Assembly: GCA_950097015.1 (NCBI GenBank)
Contig: CATNEN010000038.1
Location: 34,248,501 to 34,312,500, forward strand
Source: Macrostomum hystrix
Taxonomy: Eukaryota > Platyhelminthes > Macrostomidae
Direction of reading: 5' to 3'
Length of the DNA: 64,000 bases
Numbering within the stretch: the stretch's first letter is position 1; every line of letters begins with the position of its first letter. The position numbers and the translations under genes are program-made. Shown here one piece after another: positions 53,520 to 64,000 of the stretch. The notes under the pieces were generated by a model. The model made no database searches. It was not told the DNA's origin and was given only the letters and a program-made list of their open reading frames with translations.

Positions 53520-56500
53520 GTCAAGAGACAGTAGTACTACATACTAAAACAAATGGCGTAAATTTACTTTCATTCACGAAATTATTTTCTTATTTTTTAA
53601 TGTTGAACGATGAAGCGGATAACGTCAACTGGTAGCACAACTGGTGGGAAACATTTTTAAATGGCACTGAGCATTACTAAGTTTAGTTCAATGCAGTCCT
53701 GACTGTCTCAGATTCCTAAACTGGAACTGGGTAATAATGACAAATCCAGAACAGAATGCTGCCAAAAGCCTTGGCAAGCCCTGGGTGAAGGTGTTGCCAT
53801 AGATACTCTTGGATGTGCAATTCAAATAGGGCATCACTATTGCCATGCCACATAGTCTCGTCAGTACTTGTTGTCAATTCCATCAGATCCCTTGCTTTCA
53901 TATTTAGTTCCGTCAGTGCCAATGCTGGCAGAACTTCATTTGGTGGCACAATCCACAATGTTCTTGGGGGCTGCCCAGCCATTTGCAAATCAGAAGAGTC
54001 TCAAAGTCTCTCATATACACTAAAACTCAGCCGAATTTCTATGCCCCAAACAACTCTACGCGGCTACTATGGGCCATAGACAACTCCCATTCGTCATACC
54101 ATGTCATGGGCACCATTTAAAAAAAGGAAAATAATTTCGCAAACAAAAGTAAATTTACGCCAAGCAAATTACTATTTAAAATTTGGTACCCAGTACCTGG
54201 ACACTTCGTCATCTTACAACTTCTTACAACCAGATGACGATCTGTCCAATATCTCAGAGGGTGGGTGACGAAGGGACTTATCTATAACGAAGGGTCATCT
54301 ATAAAACAAAAGTTTTCAAAGTTAGAACAGAACCCCCCTCCCCACATTGTATTGGTATTTGCACCTCTCTTTCAATTCTTAGGCCTATAATGAAATTAGT
54401 TTTGACTCCTCTTTTTTACAATTTAGGGTGTGAAGCATGTTCACACTTCGTCTTCTGCCCCACCACCCCATCCTCACTTTATTTGAAACAAAGCAAGCAC
54501 ATAAGCACCTCCATATCTATATCTTACCCTTTAAGTTTTCATGTCTGCCTCAAGTTGTACATGCACGCAGAAGCATCTGTTATTTGAGTCTACAGACTAC
54601 AATGTTGTTATTAGTTAGATGATGAACTGACCAAACTTAAAAGCATGCCGTTTGTTGGATGACAGAGTGTCCTACTTTCAAAGTGGATGATAAAGTTGTA
54701 AAATGACAAAGTGTCTAGGATCCTGAAAGTTTAGTATAGCTTTGTCATTTTTTAAAGCATAGGCCTATATGAACTTTTGAGTTAAATACTAAATGCTTAA
54801 ATGACAGCAGTCTTTATTCACACTCTCCCATGGCCCTGCTAATAATGCTAAATTTATCCCCACATGCGTCCCCACAGCTTCTAAGAAAAGAATCCATTAT
54901 CCATGCAAAAGTCCGGATCATATTGGCTGCATGCCAGAAGAAAAATCGTGAAAAAATTGTTTGCATTGCCAAGGATGCAGAGTTTTTCAAATTGCCTGCC
55001 AGTGCAGCAGTGCATGCCAATGTGGTAGATCTACATCATATAATTCGTATAAAAAAGGCGTAACACATTTTCACTTTAAAGAGACAAACTGGCTTCCATT
55101 TTTGTGTTTAACCAAAAGCAATATCAAACAAAATATATATTTTTAATATTTATAGGCCCTAGTCTAATTTACAAAGCTTAAAAATGTTTTTACAGATAAC
55201 AGAACATTTTGTTCCTGTCATGCAAAGTCCATCAAATGAATGGTTGATATTTGTAATTGTACATACAGATACATAAAACACATATTTGATCTCTTCTTAA
55301 ATGCAATGTACGATTGTATGCTGCACCATTGCCATGCACAAAATGTGCTATTGAACTTGCACTTGAACTTGAACTTACAAAGTGCATGTTTAATTGAAAA
55401 AAGTTGCCTAATGAATTGCTTTATTAAGTTTACTAATGTTTTTGTTTGTTGGAAAAAATATTGACTATATTTTGTGCTATTGTAATTTGCTTTTTTGAAG
55501 CAAAATTCAAGGCTTGCATTACTGTGCAAATGAGCACAATAGTCAGCATAGGCTTCTGCCTTGCAAGCTGCCAATGTTATGCTTTGATTGTGTTGATGTG
55601 CAAAAGTTTGTGCTAGTATACATAAGTGTTTAAAAATGTGCATCAATATTCATTACACAAAAGTTGTACCAGAATTTTCTGACAATATTGTTACTTTTCT
55701 GACTAAGGCTAGGCCTACTTTGAGCATCAGATACTTCTTTGGCTATAACAGTTCTATGGTAGGCACTGTATCCATGTTAACATTTATATTGTAGCATGTT
55801 CTATTCTAAATCTTTTGTAAACTTATTTGTGTATAGGCCTAGACAAAAAATTCAATTCTACAAATGATTGTGGCACTATTTGTCACTTTATCTCTTTATA
55901 TATGTTTTATAATTATGATTATGAGTGATTATGACCAGTAAAAATATAATAGTTCAAGGTCTTAAACCTTCAAAGTTTGTTCTTTGTCTACCCATGGTTT
56001 AGTGTTTAAATATAGATATTCAAAGCTTATTAAACAACTTATATGTTAGATTGTAAGATTTTATATAAATTATTTTAATATTATAATAAATAACAGACAA
56101 AATTAGCAAAGCAGCAAAAATGTGAAGAGTTGCCTACGTGCATGGCTTTTTAAACTCACTATTTGCATCACAAGTTACGGTATTTGTTTCAATTTTTACT
56201 TAGATTTTTTCCATAAAAACCCAAAAACATTACTTTTTTCACATTAGCAGAACTAAAATATGCTTATGATTTAGCATGTAATTTAGCATGTTAAAATAAC
56301 CAAAATGTACCAAATCCAATCAAAATATGTAATGTTGCAATGTATGCTGTACTTTGCTTCAAAAACTAAATTGCACAGCTGGCTAAGATTTTAGAGGTTG
56401 TAAATATGTGCTAGAAAATTGGTATGCAGTTCTGTAATTTTTACATTCTTGTAGATCCATTCTATATGGTAGATAGAACCATTGAAATGTTGCTACCTTT

Positions 56501-56645
56501 AATTAATTAATTTTATTTTTAAACTCTTAATGTAAGTTTAAATTTGACTTTAAATAAGTAATACAATATTTTAGTATTAGTGAAGTATTTTTACTGGATT
56601 TTACAATAAAAAATCTTGCTAGTGCAATGTAGAAATATTTATTTG
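53520..56645. other. AT-rich region without supported genes
   Basis: Several frames of 70-140 codons are present (53716-53988 minus; 54830-55063 plus; 55218-55646 minus) but none has a family signature or a splice context I trust. taggccta palindromes recur between 54.4 and 55.9 kb. Confidence 0.5.
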
Positions 56646-56650
56646 CCTAC

Positions 56651-57287
56651 TTTTTATGTTGTGCCTTCGCTTAAGCTTTCTAAAGAGACATTTTTAAGTT
56701 TCTAACTCTAGTTCCTTTCTGGTTATATGTTTTGTATAATTGTAAGAAAATACTACTTTTTATGTTGTGCCTTGGCTTAAGCTTTCTAAAGAGACATTTT
56801 TTAGTTTCTAACTCTAGTTCCTTTCTGGTTATATGTTTTGTATAATTGTAAGAAAATACTACTTTTTATGTTGTGCCTTGGCTTAAGCTTTCTAAAGAGA
56901 CATTTTTTAGTTTCTAACTCTAGTTCCTTTCTGGTTATATGTTTTGTATAATTGTAAGAAAATACTACTTTTTATGTTGTGCCTTGGCTTAAGCTTTCTA
57001 AAGAGACATTTTTTAGTTTCTAACTCTAGTTCCTTTCTGGTTATATGTTTTGTATAATTGTAAGAAAATACTACTTTTTATGTTGTGCCTTGGCTTAAGC
57101 TTTCTAAAGAGACATTTTTAAGTTTCTAACTCTAGTTCCTTTCTGGTTATATGTTTTGTATAATTGTAAGAAAATACTACTTTTTATGTTGTGCCTTGGC
57201 TTAAGCTTTCTAAAGAGACATTTTTAAGTTTCTAACTCTAGTTCCTTTCTGGTTATATGTTTTGTATAATTGTAAGAAAATACTACA
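56651..57287. repeat. 106-bp tandem repeat, six copies
   Basis: Six nearly identical head-to-tail copies, starting at 56651, 56757, 56863, 56969, 57075 and 57181. Each contains tttttatgttgtgcctt and gcttaagctttctaaagag. Differences are few, for example one base (gccttcgc) in copy 1 and T-run length. This is the only long-unit AT-rich array here. Confidence 0.97.
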
Positions 57288-57606
57288 TTGTGTTAATAAT
57301 TTAGTCTGCCCCACATTTTTGTTGAATGAAAAGAAAATTGTTTTACTACATCCTAGCTATTAAATTAACTAGTGGTGCATCAGTTAATGCATTAACTATA
57401 AATTGATTGAAATTCCAGCCACAGCACTCTGCACATCAGTTTGGCAGCAATAATACACAGTCGGCAGTGAAATCAGTCGCTGACAACTGGTTGTCAGTTC
57501 TCACTCTCTCTATTAGACTTTCATTAGTCTAATCTAGCTTGCTCATTTCTGAGTTATCTCTAGTTTCCTTTGACTTGTTTAAATTAACTACAAACAGTTC
57601 AACGTC
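57288..57606. promoter_or_regulatory. probable promoter or 5' region of the 57.6-kb gene
   Basis: AT-rich sequence directly upstream of the start codon. An acceptor-like ctacaaacag ends nine bases before the ATG, suggesting a 5' UTR intron or a trans-splice site. No TATA element can be assigned with confidence. Confidence 0.35.
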
Positions 57607-57987
57607 ATGCCGATTCCGCTGCTAAATAGAAGAACCCAGCGCCATTGCTTGTTAGTGCTGATTGTGTGCGCATTTCTTAGCTTCGCATTCTTAGCCTATC
57701 TCTGGCTGCCTGAGCTGGCCTCAGGAACTGGCGGCTTCGGCGGAGCGGACGGAGTCGGCCTGGCCGGTAGCCGGCACGGCGGCCCGTTAGAGTTTGATCC
57801 GCACGTGCTGCATGATAAGAGCCGGCTCTATGGCAAAATTCAGGCCGACCAAATGCGTCGAGAAGCTTATAAACAGCTGATTGAACGTCTGCGATTGGCC
57901 GACACTGAAATTGTCAACTTGCGACTACAAATCGAGGAAGAAAAAATGCGGCTGAGAAATCTGACACTGAAAACAGGCGCGCTTCAG
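57607..57987 (+). CDS. type II membrane protein, first exon (partial gene)
   Basis: ATG at 57607; 127 codons to a cag|gttaga donor after 57987 in phase 0. The N-terminus is a short basic tail (MPIPLLNRRTQRH), then one hydrophobic helix of about 20 residues (residues 14-34), a Gly-rich linker (GTGGFGGADGVGLAGS) and a charged coiled coil (residues 74-125, including LIERLRLADTEIVNLRLQ). This is the layout of Golgi type II proteins: glycosyltransferases with a coiled-coil stem, or golgin-like proteins. The catalytic or following part would lie beyond the array after 58022, outside the window. The GC-rich composition matches the proven exons. Confidence 0.65.
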
Positions 57988-58021
57988 GTTAGAATTATTT
58001 TACTTCGTCAATAAGTCGCGC

Positions 58022-61000
58022 TTGTCACTGGGATTTGTCACAAATGCCGCTCAGTTTTTATTCACACTTGTCACTCAGTTACTAATCACACTTGTCACTC
58101 AGTTTCTAGTCACACTTGTCACACAGTTACTAGTCACATTTATCACAGTTTCTAGTCACACTTGTCACTCAGTTTCTTGTCACTCAGTTACTAATCACAT
58201 TTGTCACTCAGTTACTAATCACACTTGTCACTCAGTTACTAGTCACATTTATCACAGTTTCTAGTCACACTTGTCACTCAGTTACTAATCACACTTGTCA
58301 CAGTTTCTAGTCACACTTGTCACTCAGTTACTAATCACACTTGTCACTCAGTTTCTAGTCACACTTGTCACACAGTTACTGGTCATACTTGTCACTCAGT
58401 TACTAATCACACTTGTCACTCAGTTACTAGTCACATTTATCACAGTTTCTAGTCACACTTGTCACTCAGTTACTAATCACACTTGTCACTCAGTTACTAA
58501 TCACACTTGTCACTCAGTTACTGGTCACACTTGTCACTCAGTTTCTAATCACACTTGTCACTCAGTTACTAATCACACTTGTCACTCAGTTACTAGTCAC
58601 ATTTATCACAGTTTCTAGTCACACTTGTCACTCAGTTACTAATCACACTTGTCACTCAGTTACTGGTCACATTTATCACAGTTTCTAGTCACACTTGTCA
58701 CTCAGTTACTAATCACACTTGTCACTCAGTTTCTAGTCACATTTGTCACACAGTTACTAGTCACATTTATCACAGTTTCAAGTCACATTTGTCACACAGT
58801 TACTAGTCACATTTATCACAGTTTCTAGTCACATTTGTCACTCAGTTACTAGTCACATTTATCACAGTTTCTAGTCACACTTGTCACTCAGTTACTAATC
58901 ACACTTGTCACTCAGTTACTAGTCACATTTATCACAGTTTCTAGTCACACTTGTCACTCAGTTACTAATCACACTTGTCACTCAGTTACTAATCACACTT
59001 GTCACTCAGTTACTAATCACACTTGTCACTCAGTTACTAGTCACATTTATCACAGTTTCTAGTCACACTTGTCACTCAGTTACTAATCACACTTGTCACT
59101 CAGTTTCTAGTCACACTTGTCACACAGTTACTAGTCACATTTATCACAGTTTCTAGTCACACTTGTCACTCAGTTACTAATCACACTTGTCACTCAGTTT
59201 CTAGTCACATTTGTCACACAGTTACTAGTCACATTTATCACAGTTTCTAGTCACACTTGTCACTCAGTTACTAATCACACTTGTCACTCAGTTACTAATC
59301 ACACTTGTCACTCAGTTACTAATCACACTTGTCACTCAGTTACTAATCACACTTGTCACTCAGTTTCTAGTCACATTTGTCACACAGTTACTAGTCACAT
59401 TTATCACAGTTTCTAGTCACATTTGTCACTCAGTTACTAGTCACATTTATCACAGTTTCTAGTCACACTTGTCACTCAGTTACTAATCACACTTGTCACT
59501 CAGTTTCTAGTCACATTTGTCACACAGTTACTAGTCACATTTATCACAGTTTCTAGTCACACTTGTCACTCAGTTACTGGTCACACTTGTCACTCAGTTA
59601 CTGGTCACATTTATCACAGTTTCTAGTCACACTTGTCACTCAGTTACTAATCACACTTGTCACTCAGTTACTTATCACACTTGTCACTCAGTTACTAATC
59701 ACACTTGTCACTCAGTTACTAATCACACTTGTCACTCAGTTACTAGTCACATTTATCACAGTTTCTAGTCACACTTGTCACTCAGTTACTAATCACACTT
59801 GTCACAGTTTCTAGTCACACTTGTCACTCAGTTACTAATCACACTTGTCACTCAGTTTCTAGTCACACTTGTCACACAGTTACTGGTCATACTTGTCACT
59901 CAGTTACTAATCACACTTGTCACTCAGTTACTAGTCACATTTATCACAGTTTCTAGTCACACTTGTCACTCAGTTACTAATCACACTTGTCACTCAGTTA
60001 CTAATCACACTTGTCACTCAGTTACTGGTCACACTTGTCACTCAGTTTCTAATCACACTTGTCACTCAGTTTCTAATCACACTTGTCACTCAGTTACTAG
60101 TCACATTTATCACAGTTTCTAGTCACACTTGTCACTCAGTTACTAATCACACTTGTCACTCAGTTACTGGTCACATTTATCACAGTTTCTAGTCACACTT
60201 GTCACTCAGTTACTAATCACACTTGTCACTCAGTTTCTAGTCACATTTGTCACACAGTTACTAGTCACATTTATCACAGTTTCTAGTCACACTTGTCACT
60301 CAGTTACTAATCACACTTGTCACTCAGTTACTAATCACACTTGTCACTCAGTTACTAATCACACTTGTCACTCAGTTACTAGTCACATTTATCACAGTTT
60401 CTAGTCACACTTGTCACTCAGTTACTAATCACACTTGTCACTCAGTTTCTAGTCACACTTGTCACACAGTTACTAGTCACATTTATCACAGTTTCTAGTC
60501 ACACTTGTCACTCAGTTACTAATCACACTTGTCACTCAGTTTCTAGTCACATTTGTCACACAGTTACTAGTCACATTTATCACAGTTTCTAGTCACACTT
60601 GTCACTCAGTTACTAATCACACTTGTCACTCAGTTACTAATCACACTTGTCACTCAGTTACTAATCACACTTGTCACTCAGTTACTAATCACACTTGTCA
60701 CTCAGTTTCTAGTCACATTTGTCACACAGTTACTAGTCACATTTATCACAGTTTCTAGTCACATTTGTCACTCAGTTACTAGTCACATTTATCACAGTTT
60801 CTAGTCACACTTGTCACTCAGTTACTAATCACACTTGTCACTCAGTTTCTAGTCACATTTGTCACACAGTTACTAGTCACATTTATCACAGTTTCTAGTC
60901 ACACTTGTCACTCAGTTACTGGTCACACTTGTCACTCAGTTACTGGTCACATTTATCACAGTTTCTAGTCACACTTGTCACTCAGTTACTAATCACACTT

Positions 61001-64000
61001 GTCACTCAGTTACTTATCACACTTGTCACTCAGTTACTAATCACACTTGTCACTCAGTTACTAATCACACTTGTCACTCAGTTACTAGTCACATTTATCA
61101 CAGTTTCTAGTCACACTTGTCACTCAGTTACTATTCACACTTGTCACTCAGTTACTAATCACACTTGTCACTCAGTTACTAATCACACTTGTCACTCAGT
61201 TACTAATCACACTTGTCACTCAGTTACTAGTCACATTTATCACAGTTTCTAGTCACACTTGTCACTCAGTTACTAATCACACTTGTCACTCAGTTTCTAG
61301 TCACACTTGTCACACAGTTACTAGTCACATTTATCACAGTTTCTAGTCACACTTGTCACTCAGTTACTGGTCACACTTGTCACTCAGTTTCTAGTCACAC
61401 TTGTCACACAGTTACTAGTCACACTTGTCACTCAGTTACTAATCACACTTGTCACTCAGTTACTAATCACACTTGTCACTCAGTTACTAATCACACTTGT
61501 CACTCAGTTACTGGTCACACTTGTCACTCAGTTTCTAATCACACTTGTCACTCAGTTACTAGTCACATTTATCACAGTTTCTAGTCACACTTGTCACTCA
61601 GTTACTAATCACACTTGTCACTCAGTTACTGGTCACATTTATCACAGTTTCTAGTCACACTTGTCACTCAGTTACTAATCACACTTGTCACTCAGTTTCT
61701 AGTCACATTTGTCACACAGTTACTAGTCACATTTATCACAGTTTCAAGTCACATTTGTCACACAGTTACTAGTCACATTTATCACAGTTTCTAGTCACAT
61801 TTGTCACTCAGTTACTAGTCACATTTATCACAGTTTCTAGTCACACTTGTCACTCAGTTACTAATCACACTTGTCACTCAGTTACTGGTCACACTTGTCA
61901 CCCAGTTACTAGTCACATTTATAACAGTTTCTAGTCACACTTGTCACTCAGTTACTGGTCACACTTGTCACTCAGTTTCTAGTCACACTTGTCACACAGT
62001 TACTAGTCACACTTGTCACTCAGTTACTAATCACACTTGTCACTCAGTTACTAATCACACTTGTCACTCAGTTACTAATCACACTTGTCACTCAGTTACT
62101 AATCACACTTGTCACTCAGTTACTAATCACACTTGTCACTCAGTTACTAGTCACATTTATCACAGTTTCTAGTCACACTTGTCACTCAGTTACTAATCAC
62201 ACTTGTCACTCAGTTACTAATCACACTTGTCACTCAGTTACTAATCACACTTGTCACTCAGTTACTAGTCACATTTATCACAGTTTCTAGTCACACTTGT
62301 CACTCAGTTACTAATCACACTTGTCACTCAGTTACTGGTCACACTTGTCACCCAGTTACTAGTCACATTTATAACAGTTTCTAGTCACACTTGTCACTCA
62401 GTTACTGGTCACACTTGTCACTCAGTTTCTAGTCACACTTGTCACACAGTTACTAGTCACACTTGTCACTCAGTTACTAATCACACTTGTCACTCAGTTA
62501 CTAATCACACTTGTCACTCAGTTACTAATCACACTTGTCACTCAGTTAGTCACACTTGTCACTCAGTTAGTCACACTTGTCACTCAGTTACTAGTCACGC
62601 ATGTCACTCAGTTACTAGTCACGCATGTCACTCAGTTACTAGTCACGCATGTCACTCAGTTACTAGTCACGCATGTCACTCAGTTACTAGTCACGCATGT
62701 CACTCAGTTACTAGTCACGCATGTCACTCAGTTACTAGTCACGCATGTCACTCAGTTACTAATCACACTTGTCACTCAGTTAGTCACACTTGTCACTCAG
62801 TTAGTCACACTTGTCACTCAGTTACTAGTCACGCATGTCACTCAGTTACTAGTCACGCATGTCACTCAGTTACTAGTCACGCATGTCACTCAGTTAGTCA
62901 CACTTGTCACTCAGTTACTAGTCACGCATGTCACTCAGTTACTAGTCACGCATGTCACTCAGTTACTAGTCACGCATGTCACTCAGTTACTAGTCACGCA
63001 TGTCACTCAGTTACTAGTCACGCATGTCACTCAGTTACTAGTCACGCATGTCACTCAGTTACTAGTCACGCATGTCACTCAGTTACTAATCACACTTGTC
63101 ACTCAGTTAGTCACACTTGTCACTCAGTTAGTCACACTTGTCACTCAGTTACTAGTCACGCATGTCACTCAGTTACTAATCACACTTGTCACTCAGTTAG
63201 TCACACTTGTCACTCAGTTAGTCACACTTGTCACTCAGTTACTAGTCACGCATGTCACTCAGTTACTAGTCACGCATGTCACTCAGTTACTAGTCACGCA
63301 TGTCACTCAGTTACTAGTCACGCATGTCACTCAGTTACTAGTCACGCATGTCACTCAGTTACTAATCACACTTGTCACTCAGTTAGTCACACTTGTCACT
63401 CAGTTAGTCACACTTGTCACTCAGTTACTAGTCACGCATGTCACTCAGTTACTAGTCACGCATGTCACTCAGTTACTAGTCACGCATGTCACTCAGTTAG
63501 TCACACTTGTCACTCAGTTACTAGTCACGCATGTCACTCAGTTACTAGTCACGCATGTCACTCAGTTACTAGTCACGCATGTCACTCAGTTACTAGTCAC
63601 GCATGTCACTCAGTTACTAGTCACGCATGTCACTCAGTTACTAGTCACGCATGTCACTCAGTTACTAGTCACACTTGTCACTCAGGTATTAGTCACACTT
63701 GTAACTCAGGTACTAGTCACGCATGTCACTCAGGTATTAGTCACACTTGTAACTCAGGTATTTGTCACACTTGTAACTCAGGTACTAATCACACTTGTCA
63801 CTCAGTTAGTCACACTTGTCACTCAGTTAGTCACACTTGTCACTCAGTTACTAGTCACGCATGTCACTCAGTTACTAATCACACTTGTCACTCAGTTAGT
63901 CACACTTGTCACTCAGTTAGTCACACTTGTCACTCAGTTACTAGTCACGCATGTCACTCAGTTACTAGTCACGCATGTCACTCAGTTACTAGTCACGCAT
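58022..64000. repeat. 24-bp minisatellite, nearly 6 kb, with higher-order structure
   Basis: About 245 copies of cacttgtcactcagttacta plus atca, running off the right edge. Shorter forms (catttatcacagtttctagt) recur in a regular order. Identical variant strings recur 1504 bases apart (58295 and 59799) and 1342 bases apart (59563 and 60905). From about 62580 a different variant, gcatgtcactcagttactag, takes over together with 20-base ttagtcacacttgtcactcag forms. It appears to be in the first intron of the gene at 57607. Confidence 0.98.

Noticed and set aside
52587-53635. Frames of 100-300 codons (STGGS, QLGDHC, PVDNDP repeats)
   Set aside because: 18-bp repeat artefact on both strands.
53716-53988. 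90-codon minus frame (with PPRTLWIVPPNEVLPAL)
   Set aside because: Looks somewhat protein-like but I recognise no family and see no matching exon; might be a decayed repeat.
54830-55063. 77-codon plus frame
   Set aside because: AT-rich, no domain, no clear splice sites; overlapping frame on the other strand is equally long.
55218-55646. 142-codon minus frame
   Set aside because: Composition is AT-rich and the sequence is low-complexity (Phe/Lys/Asn/Gln); no family signal.
58022-64000. CRISPR-like array because of regular short repeats
   Set aside because: Units are contiguous 24-mers with no unique spacers, in an animal genome.

Overview
This window looks like nuclear DNA from an invertebrate animal. 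Protein-coding pieces are GC-rich exons with GT-AG boundaries, set in AT-rich introns and spacers. Recognisable genes include animal-type families: fatty-acid amide hydrolase, PAXBP1/GCFC, a rhodopsin-family GPCR, a SUEL-type galactose-binding lectin, a TRAF-like zinc-finger protein and PRXL2C/AAED1. I see no bacterial operon, CRISPR array or prophage. A flatworm or other lophotrochozoan is a reasonable guess, from the gene families, the SINE and satellite load and the splice-acceptor-like sequences just before several start codons, but the sequence does not prove it.

Layout. 0-3.7 kb: 36-bp and 25-bp tandem arrays, a possible terminal exon, then a signal-peptide exon and a SUEL lectin exon separated by a satellite-filled intron. 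3.7-7 kb: a pyrimidine-rich 25-bp array and AT-rich spacer with a TTAA-flanked MITE. 7.1-8.5 kb: a two-exon GT32 glycosyltransferase whose last codons run into a 44-bp array. 9.9-17.2 kb (minus): a four-exon peptide-receptor-like GPCR whose introns are packed with satellites, SINEs and a hAT MITE; a second copy of that MITE lies just upstream of it. 18.4-24.4 kb: satellites and a dead Tc1/mariner-like transposase. 24.5-28.2 kb: a complete three-exon FAAH. 28.2-31.8 kb: AT-rich spacer. 31.8-36.5 kb: PAXBP1 (5' end not found). 37.3-40.4 kb: more arrays. 40.4-41.6 kb (minus): RING/TRAF-type zinc-finger protein with an 85-bp intron. 42.4-44.2 kb: degraded Ty3/gypsy pol. 45-49.1 kb: arrays and a LINE fragment. 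49.25-51.56 kb (minus): complete four-exon PRXL2C. 52.6-57.3 kb: an 18-bp array, AT-rich spacer and a 106-bp array. 57.6 kb: first exon of a type II membrane protein. 58 kb to the end: nearly 6 kb of one 24-bp array with higher-order structure.

By my hand estimate roughly a third of the window is tandem repeat, in more than twenty unrelated families, mostly inside introns or next to genes. The genes do not form one pathway; they look like unrelated housekeeping and signalling genes. The most informative observations concern how repeats and genes affect each other: a SINE with an 11-bp target duplication sitting on a PAXBP1 splice donor, two hAT MITEs with perfect 8-bp target duplications that carry the same 16-bp satellite, and a 44-bp satellite that begins within the last codons of the GT32 gene.
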